DNA of 64,000 nucleotides from Nitrosomonas sp. Nm132 (GCF_900100485.1 NZ_FNDH01000004.1:62001-126000); one strand, 5' to 3'; shown: positions 42,864 through 55,115, counted from the first letter of the stretch. Numbers and translations: made by a program. Notes: generated from the letters alone by a model not told the origin.

Positions 42864-45461
42864 CTATAATTTCTGCTCCACCCAACCGCTCACACTCTCT
42901 AATGCGGCAGGCAACTTATCAGGCAAGGTGCCACCTGCTTGCGCCATATCGGCGCGCCCACCACCTTTACCGCCCACTTGCTGGGCGACATAATTAATTA
43001 ACTCGCCGGCTTTTACTTTTGCTGTCAGATCATCGGTAACCCCGGCAATGAGCGTCACTTTTCCGGGCTCTGTCGTTGCCAGCACGACGATGCAGGGCTT
43101 GAACTTGTCTTTGAGCTTATCCATGGTTTCGCGCAGCGTTTTGTTGTCTGCCCCTTCCAGGTTGACCGCCAGCACTTTCGCGCCTTTGACTTCGCGCATC
43201 TGCTCGCCGAGTTCACCGCTTTGCAACGTAGCTAACTTTGATTTCAATGCGGACAGTTCTTTTTCAAATGCTTTCTTCACTTGCTGCAAATGCTGAATCG
43301 CCATTGGGATCGCACCTGCTTGCAGGGGAGGCACATTGAGCATGGACGCGCTTTTCCTGCGGTCCTCCTCCATCACTCCCACATAATGCAATGCGCGGTC
43401 GCCCGTGCAAGCTTCCACCCTTCGCACGCCTGCCGCTACGCCGCTTTCGGAGATGATCTTGAATAAGCCGATATCGCCGGTACGCTTGACATGAGTCCCC
43501 CCGCACAGCTCCTGTGAAGAACCGATATCCAGCACGCGCACTTCATCACCGTATTTCTCACCGAACAGCATCATGGCGCCAGTTTTTTTCGCCTCCTCGA
43601 TCGCCATCACGCGCGCCTGACACTCAGTATTAATGAGGATCTCCGCATTCACGATTTCTTCCACCTGCCGGATTTGCTGCTCGGTCATCGGCTCGTTATG
43701 CGCAAAATCGAAACGCGTGCGCTCAGGATCCACCAGCGAGCCTTTCTGCTGCACATGACTGCCCAATACTTCACGTAGCGCTTTATGCAGCAAATGGGTA
43801 GCCGAATGATGACGCGCCGTGCGCACTCGCGCCAGTGGATCGACTTTTGCGATGACCGTGTCGCCCACCACCAACCGGCCGCTGCTTAATAATCCTTTGT
43901 GACCAAATACATTTGCCTGGATTTTCTGTGTATCGGATACCATGAATGTGCCGCTAGCCGCCAGCAACTCTCCGCAATCACCAACCTGGCCACCTGATTC
44001 TGCATAGAAGGGGGTACGGTCAAGAACCATCACGGCCTCTTCACTGGCTTCGATAAATTCCACCTGACTGCCTTGCTGGTATATTGCCAGTATGCGCCCT
44101 TCCTGCTGCAAGCTGTCGTAGCCATAAAATTCGGTGGGAATGCCGTGATATTCTACCCCACCTTGCATGGTGAACTTGCCTGCCGCCCGCGCGCGCGCGC
44201 GCTGGTCTGCCATGGCTTTGTCGAAGCCAGCGTAATCGATGCTGATGCCGCGTTCCCGGGCAATATCGGCGGTCAGATCGACGGGAAAGCCAAAGGTATC
44301 GTATAGCCGGAACACAGTCTCTCCGGCCAGCGTGCCACTGTGCTCGCGTAATGCCGTTTCCAGCACCTGCATGCCGTTTTCCAGTGTTTCCGCGAAACGC
44401 TCTTCTTCTTGTTTGAGCACGCTAGCAACGCGCTCCTTGGCGGCCACGAGCTCAGGATAAGCCGGCCCCATCACGTTGGCTAGATCATCAACCAGTTGAT
44501 GAAAGAAAGGCGTCTTTTGCTCTAGCCGGTAGCCGTGCCGGATGGCGCGCCGGATAATGCGGCGCAGCACATAACCGCGCCCTTCATTGCCAGGAATGAC
44601 GCCATCGGTGATCAGAAAAGCGCAGGCACGGATGTGATCGGCGATGACCTTGAGCGAATTGTTCGATAAGTCACGGCTGCGCGTCTCGCGCGCTGCCGCT
44701 TTGATCAGATCCTGGAACAGATCAATGTCGTAATTGCTGTGCACTTGCTGCATCACCGCCGAAATCCGCTCCAATCCCATGCCGGTATCTACGGAAGGTT
44801 TCGGTAAAGGATGCAACGTGCCGCTGGCATCACGATTGTATTGCATGAACACCAGGTTCCAGATTTCGATATACCGATCGCCATCCGCATTGGCTGAACC
44901 CGGCGGTCCGCCCGCTACCTCAGGACCGTGATCATAAAAAATCTCGGAACATGGGCCGCAGGGCCCGGTATCGCCCATTTGCCAGAAATTATCCATGGTG
45001 GCAATGCGCACAAAGCGTGATGGCTCGATGCCAACTTCATTCAGCCAGATATCCGCTGCTTCATCATCCTCGGCATAGACTGTCACCCACAGTTTCTCCT
45101 GAGGAATTTCCAGCACCTTGGTCAGAAACTCCCAGGCGTACTGAATGGCGTTACGCTTGAAATAATCACCGAAACTGAAATTGCCCAGCATTTCGAAAAA
45201 GGTATGATGGCGTGCGGTATAGCCGACATTCTCCAGGTCATTGTGCTTGCCGCCCGCCCGCACACAGCGTTGCGAACTGGTTGCGCGCACATACGGTCGT
45301 TTGTCCTGGCCGAGAAAGACATCCTTGAACTGCACCATGCCTGCATTCGTGAACAGCAAAGTGGGATCATTGCCGGGCACCAGTGGACTGGACGTGACAA
45401 TGGCATGACCATACGACTCAAAGAATTCAAGGAATTTTTGTCTTATTTCACTGCTTTTCAT
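42864..45461 (-). CDS. alaS: Alanyl-tRNA synthetase
   Basis: 865-residue class II synthetase charging tRNA-Ala. Class II motifs include [19 protein letters not shown] and [20 protein letters not shown] near the N-terminus, a [20 protein letters not shown] motif 3, the editing domain with [12 protein letters not shown] and the C-terminal zinc-type motif [13 protein letters not shown], followed by the C-Ala/DHHA1 domain. Length is standard. It follows recX on the minus strand after 43 bp, as in many proteobacteria (recA-recX-alaS). Confidence 0.97.
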   Translation of the reverse strand: MKSSEIRQKFLEFFESYGHAIVTSSPLVPGNDPTLLFTNAGMVQFKDVFLGQDKRPYVRATSSQRCVRAGGKHNDLENVGYTARHHTFFEMLGNFSFGDYFKRNAIQYAWEFLTKVLEIPQEKLWVTVYAEDDEAADIWLNEVGIEPSRFVRIATMDNFWQMGDTGPCGPCSEIFYDHGPEVAGGPPGSANADGDRYIEIWNLVFMQYNRDASGTLHPLPKPSVDTGMGLERISAVMQQVHSNYDIDLFQDLIKAAARETRSRDLSNNSLKVIADHIRACAFLITDGVIPGNEGRGYVLRRIIRRAIRHGYRLEQKTPFFHQLVDDLANVMGPAYPELVAAKERVASVLKQEEERFAETLENGMQVLETALREHSGTLAGETVFRLYDTFGFPVDLTADIARERGISIDYAGFDKAMADQRARARAAGKFTMQGGVEYHGIPTEFYGYDSLQQEGRILAIYQQGSQVEFIEASEEAVMVLDRTPFYAESGGQVGDCGELLAASGTFMVSDTQKIQANVFGHKGLLSSGRLVVGDTVIAKVDPLARVRTARHHSATHLLHKALREVLGSHVQQKGSLVDPERTRFDFAHNEPMTEQQIRQVEEIVNAEILINTECQARVMAIEEAKKTGAMMLFGEKYGDEVRVLDIGSSQELCGGTHVKRTGDIGLFKIISESGVAAGVRRVEACTGDRALHYVGVMEEDRRKSASMLNVPPLQAGAIPMAIQHLQQVKKAFEKELSALKSKLATLQSGELGEQMREVKGAKVLAVNLEGADNKTLRETMDKLKDKFKPCIVVLATTEPGKVTLIAGVTDDLTAKVKAGELINYVAQQVGGKGGGRADMAQAGGTLPDKLPAALESVSGWVEQKL

Positions 45462-45504
45462 GTTTATTCCATTTCACACACACATATCAATGAGGGATCA
45501 GTCT

Positions 45505-45954
45505 TTATACATCTTCATCCGAGCAAGCCAGCACCTGGCGGATAATTTCTGCAGAATACCCTCTCCCTGCCAGAAAGCGCGCTTGTTTGCTGCGTTCTTT
45601 CATATTTTCAGGAATCACACCGAATTTCTTGCGCCATATTTCACGGGCAGCATCCAATTCGGTTTCTTTAAGATTTACCATGGCCATATCGATCAAATGC
45701 TCCGCAATGCCTTTTTCTTTCAGTTCATGGCGGATGCGCTGCGCGCCATATTTGTGCCTACGGCCATGCAGCACTTGCTCGACCACGCGTTCAGCCGAAA
45801 GCAACCCGCGCTGCTCCAGCGCGTCCAGTGCTTCCGACAGCGCTTCGGGCGTTTGGGCGTGCTCGGCCAATTTCTTTTCCAGTTCTAGCCGCGAATATTC
45901 CCGTCTGGCCAGATAGCCCACTGCCAGGGTTTGCAAGCTTGGCTTGATGGGCAT
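45505..45954 (-). CDS. recX: RecA regulator RecX
   Basis: 149-residue helical repeat protein that caps RecA filaments and limits recombinase activity. Typical stretches: LARREYSRLELEKKLAEHA, ALDALEQRGLLSAERVVEQV, GAQRIRHELKEKGI, and LIDMAMV followed by REIWRKKFG. Its ATG shares one base with the recA stop (TAATG), so it is translationally coupled to recA. Length is normal. Confidence 0.94.
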   Translation of the reverse strand: MPIKPSLQTLAVGYLARREYSRLELEKKLAEHAQTPEALSEALDALEQRGLLSAERVVEQVLHGRRHKYGAQRIRHELKEKGIAEHLIDMAMVNLKETELDAAREIWRKKFGVIPENMKERSKQARFLAGRGYSAEIIRQVLACSDEDV

Positions 45955-46997
45955 TATTCACCCGATTTGTCGCCTGCTGGAGCCATCTTGGTGGTCTTCG
46001 CCGGTTCGGCCAAGCCTGCTGCAACCCGTATTTTCTGCTCGATTTCCTTGGCCATTTCCTTATGTTCTTTCAGATAATCGCGGACATTATCTTTACCCTG
46101 ACCGATCTTTTCGCCATTATAGGAATACCAGGCACCTGATTTCTCGATTAATTTATGCAATACGCCCAATTCGATGATCTCGCTTTCGCGCGAGATGCCT
46201 TCACCGTAGAGAATGTCGAAATCAGCCTGCTTAAACGGTGGCGCCACCTTGTTTTTGACGACCTTTACCCGGGTTTCGTTGCCGATCACTTCGTCTCCCT
46301 TTTTGATCGAACCGGTGCGGCGGATGTCTAGTCGTACCGAAGCATAGAACTTCAATGCGTTCCCTCCGGTGGTCGTTTCAGGATTGCCAAATACCACGCC
46401 GATCTTCATGCGTATCTGATTGATGAAGATCACCATGGTGTTACTGCGCTTGATATTGGCGGTCAATTTACGCAGCGCTTGCGACATCAGTCTAGCTTGC
46501 AGCCCCATCTGCGGCTCACCCATTTCACCTTCAATCTCAGCGCGCGGCGTCAAGGCCGCCACGGAATCCACTACGATAATATCGACCGAGCCGGAGCGAA
46601 CCAGCATATCGGTAATTTCGAGTGCCTGTTCGCCATTATCGGGTTGCGAAATCAGCAACTCCTGGATATTGACGCCGATTTTCTTGGCATATTGCGGATC
46701 CAGGGCATGCTCTGCATCAATAAAGGCAGCCGTCCCACCCATTTTTTGCATCTCGGCAATCACCTGTAAAGTCAGCGTGGTTTTGCCGGATGATTCGGGC
46801 CCGTAGATTTCAATGATCCGTCCACGTGGCAATCCCCCCACACCCAACGCGATATCCAGTCCCAAGGAACCGGTTGAGACCACCTGAATATCATTGGCCA
46901 CCTCGCTCGCATCCATGCGCATGATCGAACCTTTGCCAAATTGCTTTTCGATCTGGGAAAGCGCCGCAGCCAATGCCTTATTTCTATTTTCGTCCAT
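45954..46997 (-). CDS. recA: Recombinase RecA
   Basis: 347-residue recombinase and SOS co-protease. Walker A GPESSGKT (66-73), the [20 protein letters not shown] region, [20 protein letters not shown] (loop L2) and a charged C-terminal tail ending [12 protein letters not shown] sits ahead of ATG 46997. A LexA box was not identified with confidence in the 200 bp between recA and the divergent adk. recX and alaS follow on the same strand. Confidence 0.98.
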   Translation of the reverse strand: MDENRNKALAAALSQIEKQFGKGSIMRMDASEVANDIQVVSTGSLGLDIALGVGGLPRGRIIEIYGPESSGKTTLTLQVIAEMQKMGGTAAFIDAEHALDPQYAKKIGVNIQELLISQPDNGEQALEITDMLVRSGSVDIIVVDSVAALTPRAEIEGEMGEPQMGLQARLMSQALRKLTANIKRSNTMVIFINQIRMKIGVVFGNPETTTGGNALKFYASVRLDIRRTGSIKKGDEVIGNETRVKVVKNKVAPPFKQADFDILYGEGISRESEIIELGVLHKLIEKSGAWYSYNGEKIGQGKDNVRDYLKEHKEMAKEIEQKIRVAAGLAEPAKTTKMAPAGDKSGE

Positions 46998-47202
46998 CTT
47001 TTTTCCTGTTAAGAATTCTCCGGATTATCGCATATTCAATACCGGAAGGAAGAAACTTGCAGCAGTCCATTTTATAGCGAATATCTGGGTACTTCGAAAA
47101 ATCAGTAAAAACTTCAAGCGTATGACTTCCCTGCGATATAATTTGGACACTATCAATATCGACGCCATTCATTTCTTATATTTTTAGCAAAAAAGGGGAT
47201 AA

Positions 47203-47907
<705 letters not shown>

Positions 47908-47957
47908 ACAAAAAATAGAAGCGCTAACATTTTGATCAATCAGGAGAAAAAAATCAT

Positions 47958-49217
47958 ATGGCAATAAAAAATGCATTCTATGCACAATCTGGCGGAGTAA
48001 CCGCCGTTATCAACGCCTCCGCGGCGGGCGTCCTGGAAACAGCTCGCGCCCATAGCGACAAGATCGGCAAAGTATACGCTGGCCGTAATGGCATCATTGG
48101 CGCACTGACGGAAGATTTGATTGACACCAGCGCAGAATCCGCTGAAGCGATCAGGGCGTTGCGTCATACGCCTTCTGGCGCCTTTGGCTCCTGCCGTTAC
48201 AAACTGAAAAGCCTCGAACAGAACCGGCGTGAATATGAGCGTTTGATCGAAGTCTTCAAGGCGCACGACATTGGCTATTTTTTCTATAACGGTGGCGGAG
48301 ATTCAGCGGATACTTGTCTGAAAGTATCGCAGTTATCGGACACGCTCGGTTATCCCCTCCAAGCCATTCACGTTCCCAAAACGGTTGATAATGATTTGCC
48401 GATTACCGATTGCTGCCCTGGATTTGGCTCGGTTGCGAAATATATCGCGGTATCGACGCGCGAGGCCAGTTTTGACGTCGCGAGCATGGCCAAAACATCC
48501 ACCAAAGTATTTGTATTGGAGGTGATGGGCCGTCACGCAGGATGGATTGCAGCGGCTGGCGGATTGGCTTCGAGTAAAGATTGTGAGATTCCCATTGTCA
48601 TCTTGTTCCCGGAAATTACTTTTGATAAAGAAAAATTTCTCGCCAAGGTTGATAGCTATGTTAAGCAATTTGGCTATTGCTCAGTGGTGGTATCAGAAGG
48701 TGTCAAGGGCGAAGATGGCAATTTCCTTTCCGACCAGGGATTACGCGATGCGTTTGGCCATGCGCAATTAGGTGGAGTCGCACCGGTCGTCGCGAATATC
48801 ATCAAAGATGGGCTGGGACTGAAATATCACTGGGGAGTGGCTGATTATCTGCAGCGTGCAGCCCGTCATATTGCCTCCAAAGCTGATGTGGAGCAGGCTT
48901 ATGCCATGGGTAAAGCCGCTGTCGAATATGCCATTGCCGGGCATAACTCAGTCATGCCAACCATTGAGCGTGTCTCCAATACGCCTTACAGCTGGAAAGT
49001 GGGCATGGTTGAATTATCGAAAGTCGCCAATGTAGAGAAAATGATGCCTGCGGACTTTATCACTGACGATGGCTTTGGTATTACGGAAAAATGTCGTGAG
49101 TATCTCTCGCCATTGATCGAAGGCGAAGATTATCCTCCTTATAAAAATGGATTGCCTGATTACGTGCGCTTGCAGAATATCGCGGTCGCCAAGAAATTGG
49201 GTGAGTTCAAGCTTTAA
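47958..49217 (+). CDS. pfp: Pyrophosphate-dependent 6-phosphofructokinase
   Basis: 419-residue phosphofructokinase using PPi instead of ATP, a reversible glycolytic/gluconeogenic step. The PPi type is read from GGGDS (112-116), in place of GGDGS of ATP enzymes, and from PKTVDND (140-146) with the Lys typical of PPi enzymes. MGRHAGWIAA and EGVK motifs for sugar phosphate binding follow. A ribosome site (AGGAG) precedes ATG 47958. It sits between adk and the H+-PPase, the clustering also known from methanotrophs, and suggests that PPi is used as an energy currency. Confidence 0.94.
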   Translation: MAIKNAFYAQSGGVTAVINASAAGVLETARAHSDKIGKVYAGRNGIIGALTEDLIDTSAESAEAIRALRHTPSGAFGSCRYKLKSLEQNRREYERLIEVFKAHDIGYFFYNGGGDSADTCLKVSQLSDTLGYPLQAIHVPKTVDNDLPITDCCPGFGSVAKYIAVSTREASFDVASMAKTSTKVFVLEVMGRHAGWIAAAGGLASSKDCEIPIVILFPEITFDKEKFLAKVDSYVKQFGYCSVVVSEGVKGEDGNFLSDQGLRDAFGHAQLGGVAPVVANIIKDGLGLKYHWGVADYLQRAARHIASKADVEQAYAMGKAAVEYAIAGHNSVMPTIERVSNTPYSWKVGMVELSKVANVEKMMPADFITDDGFGITEKCREYLSPLIEGEDYPPYKNGLPDYVRLQNIAVAKKLGEFKL

Positions 49218-49360
49218 TCTCATACAGTTACATTCTGGCGGCAAGAACGTATAAAATAGGCGCTTTTGCTGCTTCTGATTCAAATTAGATGATTGATGTG
49301 AAATTTTCAGACCAAATTTCGCATGTTTTTCAGGTGGTCTGGCTTTAATTGGAGTTCTTT

Positions 49361-51418
49361 ATGGCAAATGGTTTAACCATCGCAATTCTCAGTGCGATTC
49401 TTGCCCTGATTTTCAGTGGCATCTGGATCAGGCGTATTTATGCTCAGTCTCCCGGCAATGCACGTATGCAAGAAATCGCTGCTGCCGTTCAAGAAGGTGC
49501 ATCGGCTTATCTCAAGCGCCAATACATGACGATTAGTATGGTGGGTGTGATTTTATTTCTTGCCGTGGGCGCAGCCCTCTCGTGGAGCACGGCTTTCGGT
49601 TTTGCCTTAGGCGCGCTGCTTTCTGGAGTCGCTGGCTTCCTGGGCATGACCGTATCTGTTCAATCCAATGTACGCACGGCTGAAGCGGCACGCACCGGAC
49701 TGAATGAAGCATTGGAAATCGCATTCCGCGGCGGTGCCGTCACCGGCATGCTCGTGGTAGGACTTGGGTTATTGGGTGTGGCCGGATATAGCGCACTGCT
49801 GTATAGCGATTCAGCTGCTGATCAGTCCATGAGCGACATCATTCATCCGCTGGTGGGTTTTGCTTTCGGTGGCTCGCTGATTTCTATCTTTGCGCGTCTG
49901 GGTGGAGGTATTTTCACGAAAGGCGCAGACGTGGGCGCGGATCTGGTAGGCAAGGTCGAAGCAGGTATTCCTGAAGATGATCCACGTAATCCGGCTGTGA
50001 TCGCAGATAACGTGGGCGATAATGTGGGCGATTGTGCCGGGATGGCAGCCGATTTGTTTGAAACCTATGCTGTTACCATCATCGCAACCATGATACTGGG
50101 TGCCTTGCTGTTCACATCCAATACAGCCAATGCCGTAGTTTATCCATTGATGCTGGGCGCAGTCTCGATTATCGCTTCCATCATCGGTTGTTACTTCGTC
50201 AAAATGCGTGAAGGCGGAAAAATCATGAATGCGCTTTATCGTGGCCTGGCTGTGGCTGGCGCGATTGCGTTTTTTGCTTATCTGCCTGTCACTGTCTGGT
50301 TTATGGGGGGGATGTCCTTAAATCTTGAGGGTGTTGATGTCGCCGGCGGTGAACTGGTCATGCGCTTGTTTGTTTGCGCCGCTATCGGCCTGCTCCTGAC
50401 GGGCTTGATGGTCATCATCACCGAGTATTACACCTCGACCGAATATCCGCCCGTTCGGCATATCGCTAATGCATCGACGACTGGACATGGTACCAATATC
50501 ATCGCGGGTCTCGGCGTTTCCATGCGTGCGACGGCTGCGCCGGTATTGGCAGTGTGTGCAAGTATTCTGATTGCCTATTCGCTGGCGGGCCTGTATGGCA
50601 TTGCCATCGCTGCCACCGCTATGTTATCCATGACCGGTATTATCGTGGCACTTGATGCTTACGGCCCCATTACTGACAATGCAGGCGGTATCGCTGAAAT
50701 GTCTGGCATGCCGGAATCCGTTCGTGCGATTACTGACCCGCTGGATGCGGTTGGCAATACCACTAAAGCCGTGACCAAAGGTTATGCCATTGGTTCAGCA
50801 GGGCTGGCTGCACTGGTGCTGTTTGCTGACTACACGCATGGTCTGGAGCATGCAGGCAAATTGCTCACTTTTGATTTGTCTAATCATCTGGTTATTATCG
50901 GTCTGTTCATTGGCGGCATGGTGCCTTACCTGTTTGGCGCAATGTCGATGGAAGCCGTCGGACGGGCTGCGGGCTCGGTGGTGATTGAAGTGCGTCGTCA
51001 ATTCAGGGAAATTCCAGGCATCATGGAAGGAACGGCTAAACCGGATTATTCCCGTGCGGTGGATATGCTGACCAAAGCGGCTATTAAAGAAATGATCGTA
51101 CCGTCATTGCTGCCCGTTCTGATTCCTGTGCTGGTAGGCATATTCCTTGGCCCACAAGCGCTAGGTGGCGTATTGATGGGCTCGATCATTACCGGCCTGT
51201 TCGTGGCGATTTCCATGACTACCGGTGGTGGTGCATGGGACAACGCCAAAAAATACATCGAAGATGATAACTACGGCGGCAAAGGAAGTGAAGCTCACAA
51301 AGCGGCGGTAACAGGTGATACCGTTGGCGATCCGTACAAGGATACGGCTGGCCCCGCGATCAACCCGTTGATCAAAATTATCAATATCGTGGCATTGCTG
51401 ATTATTCCATTGCTGTAA
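49361..51418 (+). CDS. hppA: K+-independent H+-translocating inorganic pyrophosphatase
   Basis: 685-residue membrane protein with about 16 helices that couples PPi hydrolysis to H+ pumping. Catalytic motif [20 protein letters not shown] (188-207), acidic [19 protein letters not shown] (216-234) and the C-terminal [19 protein letters not shown]. The segment GNTTKA carries Lys where K+-dependent enzymes have Ala, so it should be K+-independent. Start ATG 49361 has GGAG at good spacing. In the chemolithotroph context it would conserve energy from biosynthetic PPi. A strong terminator follows. Confidence 0.96.
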   Translation: MANGLTIAILSAILALIFSGIWIRRIYAQSPGNARMQEIAAAVQEGASAYLKRQYMTISMVGVILFLAVGAALSWSTAFGFALGALLSGVAGFLGMTVSVQSNVRTAEAARTGLNEALEIAFRGGAVTGMLVVGLGLLGVAGYSALLYSDSAADQSMSDIIHPLVGFAFGGSLISIFARLGGGIFTKGADVGADLVGKVEAGIPEDDPRNPAVIADNVGDNVGDCAGMAADLFETYAVTIIATMILGALLFTSNTANAVVYPLMLGAVSIIASIIGCYFVKMREGGKIMNALYRGLAVAGAIAFFAYLPVTVWFMGGMSLNLEGVDVAGGELVMRLFVCAAIGLLLTGLMVIITEYYTSTEYPPVRHIANASTTGHGTNIIAGLGVSMRATAAPVLAVCASILIAYSLAGLYGIAIAATAMLSMTGIIVALDAYGPITDNAGGIAEMSGMPESVRAITDPLDAVGNTTKAVTKGYAIGSAGLAALVLFADYTHGLEHAGKLLTFDLSNHLVIIGLFIGGMVPYLFGAMSMEAVGRAAGSVVIEVRRQFREIPGIMEGTAKPDYSRAVDMLTKAAIKEMIVPSLLPVLIPVLVGIFLGPQALGGVLMGSIITGLFVAISMTTGGGAWDNAKKYIEDDNYGGKGSEAHKAAVTGDTVGDPYKDTAGPAINPLIKIINIVALLIIPLL

Positions 51419-51438
51419 TATTGTAATTTTAGCAATTG

Positions 51439-51476
51439 AAAAAGCCCACCAGTCAAGCTGGTGGGCTTTTTTTTTC
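51439..51476 (+). terminator. Rho-independent terminator after hppA
   Basis: AAAGCCCACCAG, loop TCAAG, CTGGTGGGCTTT followed by a T run: a 12-bp stem directly after the hppA stop. Confidence 0.92.
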
Positions 51477-51663
51477 AACTGTTAGTTTCTTCGTTGTCAT
51501 CATCCTGTCATTGCATTTTCTTGCCACATTACGTAGGATTGGTTGCGGGTGCCTATGAGCAAATTGAATCGCTACCTGCTCACCTACAGTCACTCGTGTT
51601 TACAGCCTTTATCAGAAATCCTATGTAACTGTTTGTATTAACGACATTAACAGGAGAATCAAG

Positions 51664-51951
51664 ATGAACGTTAAAATACGCGCACTCGCTTTACTAACAA
51701 CACTGCTCTTTGCAACCTCCAGTTTTGCTGATTTATTAGGCGATGAAAAGGTCGAGTGGTCTCAGGTTCCAGAAAAAGTCCAGAAAACCATCACACAACA
51801 TGCGCAGGGTGGAACCATTGAGAAAATTGAAAAAGAAACAGAGAAAAAAAAGGTCATCGTTTATGAAGCTCATGTAAAAAAACCCGATGGCAAGAAAATT
51901 GAGATTAAAGTCGAGGAAGACGGTACGCTGTTTGAAATCGAACAAGATTAA
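51664..51951 (+). CDS. Small exported PepSY-like protein
   Basis: 95 residues: signal peptide MNVKIRALALLTTLLFATSS with FADLL after it, then a Lys/Glu-rich domain with VPEKVQKTITQHAQGGTIEK and VYEAHVKKPDGKKIEIKVEE, the shape of PepSY-like (BLIP-like) domains, which are periplasmic and sometimes inhibit or chaperone other exported proteins. AGGAGAATCAAG precedes the ATG. No partner gene is evident. Confidence 0.75.
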   Translation: MNVKIRALALLTTLLFATSSFADLLGDEKVEWSQVPEKVQKTITQHAQGGTIEKIEKETEKKKVIVYEAHVKKPDGKKIEIKVEEDGTLFEIEQD

Positions 51952-52054
51952 GCACTCAACATCCATTCAAAGCTAATCTTCACGTTATTCCCTAGCGGTC
52001 TGGCATACCATCGGCCAGACCGCATTCTGATTTAGCTCAAAGGAGGGGTATTCC

Positions 52055-53803
52055 ATGCTAACCAAAACGTTTTATTCACGGCAACCAAGCTTAATACTCG
52101 TGACCTTGAGTATAGTCTGCGCCTTTGCTCAAGCAAGCCCGGCCATCTCATCAGATGCGCCAGCAAAATCCGGTGCTGGACATAAACACGCGGAACACAC
52201 GGATCAAACCAATCAGCCAGGACCCGCTGGCGAGCTCCCGCCCAAACTGCAAAATCTCGGCCCCCATACTTTCCCGGTCAGCACAAAAAACCCGCAGGCG
52301 CAATTATTCATGAACCAAGGACTCAACCTGGCTTATGCATTTAATCATGCCGAAGCGCGCCGCGCCTTCCGCGAAGCTGCGCGACTCGATCCTGCTCTGG
52401 CAATGGCTTACTGGGGCCAGGCGCTTGTGCTGGGGCCCAATATCAATGCCATGATGGATCCAAAAGAAGAGCAGGAGGCGCTTGAGCTCATTCAGAAAGC
52501 GGCATCGCTTATGGCAACGGCATCGCCAAGAGAACAGGCGCTCATTCGTGCGCTGGAAAAACGTTATACAGGAAAAGCGGAGCAACGCAGCGTAAACAAC
52601 CAAGCTTATGCAGAAACGATGCGTACAGCACACCAACGCTTCCCGGATGATCCCGATATCGCTATGCTCTATGTCGAATCGATGATGGATCTTCGCCCAT
52701 GGGGCTACTGGATGCCAGACGGGCAGCCGTATGAAGGTACGGCGGAAATCGTGGCTATCACGGAAGAAGTCATGCGCAAAGATCCGAAGCACCCCGGCGC
52801 CTTGCATATGTACATTCATCTCATCGAACCCACGTGCACGCCCGAGCGTGCGGAAAAAGCAGCGGATACCCTGCTGGCGCTCATGCCAGCCGCGGGCCAT
52901 GTGGTGCATATGGCCTCGCATATCTATCAGCGTGTCGGACGCTATGCGGACTCGATGAAAAGCAATCAGCTCGCTATCGCCGCAGATGAAAACTATCTTG
53001 CGCAATACCCAGCGCAAGGGATCTATCCGATGGGCTATTACCCGCACAATATCCACTTTCTCTGGTTTGCGGCTACACTGGATGGACAAAGCAAGGTCGC
53101 GATTGACGCGGCCCGTAAGGCGGCAGCCAAGGTCAGCGATGCCGCGCTGAATGAGTTACCTGTAGCCGCGATATTTCGTGTCATTCCCTACTGGTCGCTG
53201 GCACGATTTGGGCACTGGCAAGACGTTCTCAAGGAACCGCCCCCCCCTGCTAACAACGCGTTTCTGACAGGTGGCTGGCACTATGTACGTGGCTTGGCAT
53301 TTGTGGCGACAGGCCAGCTACAACAAGCTGAACAGGAGCTCGCGTCATTGCGCAAGATTATGCAGGAGCCGAGCCTGGACTCACCGCTATTTTCACAGAA
53401 TACAGCCCGCACAGTACTGGCTATCGGACCCGAGGTATTGGCCGGCGAGATTGCTGCCGCTCAGGGAAAATTTACTGAAGCGATCGCCCATCTCGATCAA
53501 GCTGTCCGCCTGGAAGATGGTCTGGTTTATACCGAACCGGCCGAATGGCATTTTCCGCCGCGTCTGGCGCTGGGGGCAATTTTGCTCGAGGCAGGACGTC
53601 CGGCTGAAGCGGAAACGGTTTATTGGGAAGACCTACGGCGCAACCGCAACAACGGCTGGGCATTGTATGGTCTGCTGCAAGCACTGCGCGCACAACAGAA
53701 AAATGACCAGGCAGCACTCATCGAAGTTCGCTTCAAAAAAGCATGGGAGCGTGCTGACATCACGCTCAATGCCTCACGTTTTGGACGGAAACCCAAGACC
53801 TGA
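52055..53803 (+). CDS. Exported TPR-repeat protein
   Basis: 582 residues. Signal peptide (about 1-28, SLILVTLSIVCAFAQA), a His/Pro linker (GHKHAEHTDQTNQPGPAG), then tetratricopeptide repeats: FMNQGLNLAYAFNHAEARRA with FREAARLDPALAMAYWGQAL, a central region with conserved HMYIHLIE and HMASHIYQRVGRY, and C-terminal repeats (AEAETVYWEDLRRNRNNGWA). Proteins of this architecture are common in proteobacteria and of unknown function; interaction scaffold in the periplasm is likely. AAGGAGG lies ahead of ATG 52055. Confidence 0.85.
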   Translation: MLTKTFYSRQPSLILVTLSIVCAFAQASPAISSDAPAKSGAGHKHAEHTDQTNQPGPAGELPPKLQNLGPHTFPVSTKNPQAQLFMNQGLNLAYAFNHAEARRAFREAARLDPALAMAYWGQALVLGPNINAMMDPKEEQEALELIQKAASLMATASPREQALIRALEKRYTGKAEQRSVNNQAYAETMRTAHQRFPDDPDIAMLYVESMMDLRPWGYWMPDGQPYEGTAEIVAITEEVMRKDPKHPGALHMYIHLIEPTCTPERAEKAADTLLALMPAAGHVVHMASHIYQRVGRYADSMKSNQLAIAADENYLAQYPAQGIYPMGYYPHNIHFLWFAATLDGQSKVAIDAARKAAAKVSDAALNELPVAAIFRVIPYWSLARFGHWQDVLKEPPPPANNAFLTGGWHYVRGLAFVATGQLQQAEQELASLRKIMQEPSLDSPLFSQNTARTVLAIGPEVLAGEIAAAQGKFTEAIAHLDQAVRLEDGLVYTEPAEWHFPPRLALGAILLEAGRPAEAETVYWEDLRRNRNNGWALYGLLQALRAQQKNDQAALIEVRFKKAWERADITLNASRFGRKPKT

Positions 53804-53841
53804 ACAGACGAAGCGGGGGAGTCTCGATAAAATGAATTTAA

Positions 53842-54003
53842 CCCGAATATTTCATGAATTCGCGTGATGATCACGCAGGATTTTGATTAATAGGGAAGTT
53901 TTGAGAAGGAGGGGTGTAGTGATTCATACACCCGACTGAGCAAAATCTTTCTTATTAATCAAAAGACAAGTGAGGACACGTGCCAATTTATGAAATATTC
54001 GGG
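53842..54003 (+). mobile_element. MITE-like fold-back element, copy 2
   Basis: 162 bp, CCCG...CGGG, flanked by TTAA on both sides (53838-53841, 54004-54007). It ends 23 bp before the DUF1624 start codon, so the transcript or promoter of that gene must come through the element. Same orientation as copy 1; one mismatch in the left end (CATGAATT). Confidence 0.92.
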
Positions 54004-54026
54004 TTAATGGGCTTTGGCAGAGCCCG

Positions 54027-55115
54027 ATGAACCGTATTGCAGCGATCGATTGGCTGCGTGGTATCGTTATGATATTGATGGCGCTGGACCACGCTTCCGC
54101 TTTTTTCAACCAGGGACGCGTCGCAAACGATAGTATCGTCACGCATGAGGTCGGCTCAGGTTTTGTTGTCGAGCAATTTTTTACCCGCTGGATCACGCAT
54201 CTGAGCGCGCCTACCTTTGTGTTCCTGACAGGAACAGCGATGGCACTTAGTATCATGCAGCGTCGTGAAAAAGGCATGCATAGCAAAGCCATTGATCGTG
54301 ATCTGCTGATCCGCGGCGCATTCATTGCATTGCTTGATATCGTGGTATTTTCGTTCATGGGTGGAAAGCTGTATCTGCAAGTGTTGTATGCAATCGGGGT
54401 CAGCTTGATGCTGATGACGCTGCTCTATCGTCTGGACAGGCGCGTGCTGTTAGCCAGTGCGCTGATCCTGCTCTGTGGTGGTGAAGCCTTTACCGTCTTG
54501 TTCTGGCAACCGCATGGCGAGGTACCGCTGTGGCTGGCATTGACTTTTGCTCCTTGGTTCAGTGAATCATTTACGGTGCTCTATCCGGCAATTCCCTGGC
54601 TCGCCATCATGATGCTGGGATGGGTATTTGGCGACTGGCTGACAACCCGCGCGAAAGATCCCTGGTCAGTGATGCGTGTCTTATTGATAGGAGGTTCGTT
54701 GGCCGTGGTTTGCTTCCTACTCGTGCGCGGTTTCAATGCTTATGGCAATATGTTGTTGTATCGTGAAGACTATTCGATTATTCAATGGTTGCATGTCAGC
54801 AAGTATCCGCCGGGCATCAGCTATATTTCACTGGAGCTGGGATTGATGGCGATCATACTGGCGGCTCTGCTGTGGTTGCAGCCGAAGATCGGTATCCGTC
54901 AATATGGTCCCATTTTGGTATTTGGCCAAACAGCGCTTTTCTTCTACCTCGCACATTTCGCCGTGCTGGCCATGCTGAACCTGTTTCTGGAGCGTGCCGG
55001 ACTTGGACAGGCTTATCTCGCCGCTACCATCACGCTGGCAGTGCTCTACCCAATTTGCTGCGCCTACCGCGCTTTGAAATGGCGTTATCCAGATAGTGTC
55101 CTGCGGTTTGTTTGA
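54027..55115 (+). CDS. DUF1624 acyltransferase-like membrane protein
   Basis: 362-residue polytopic membrane protein with about ten helices. N-terminus RIAAIDWLRGIVMILMALDH followed by ASAFFN is the DUF1624/heparan-alpha-glucosaminide acetyltransferase-like signature, with TRWITHLSAPTFVFLTGTAM in the second helix pair and a final YLAHFAVLAMLN. The family is thought to acetylate sugars across the membrane, unproven here. No good ribosome site lies between the fold-back element and ATG 54027. It may be expressed from sequences inside the element. Confidence 0.82.
   Translation: MNRIAAIDWLRGIVMILMALDHASAFFNQGRVANDSIVTHEVGSGFVVEQFFTRWITHLSAPTFVFLTGTAMALSIMQRREKGMHSKAIDRDLLIRGAFIALLDIVVFSFMGGKLYLQVLYAIGVSLMLMTLLYRLDRRVLLASALILLCGGEAFTVLFWQPHGEVPLWLALTFAPWFSESFTVLYPAIPWLAIMMLGWVFGDWLTTRAKDPWSVMRVLLIGGSLAVVCFLLVRGFNAYGNMLLYREDYSIIQWLHVSKYPPGISYISLELGLMAIILAALLWLQPKIGIRQYGPILVFGQTALFFYLAHFAVLAMLNLFLERAGLGQAYLAATITLAVLYPICCAYRALKWRYPDSVLRFV

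Noticed and set aside
49308-49341. Riboswitch-like hairpin (CAGACCA/TGGTCTG) in the hppA leader
   Set aside because: Only a 7-bp stem with a long loop; no recognised riboswitch pattern.
52304-53089. 261-codon minus-strand ORF opposite the TPR protein gene
   Set aside because: Antisense of a well-supported exported TPR protein; no recognisable domain.
53924-54358. 144-codon minus-strand ORF running from the fold-back element into the DUF1624 gene
   Set aside because: Joins repeat sequence to an antisense frame; no coding evidence.
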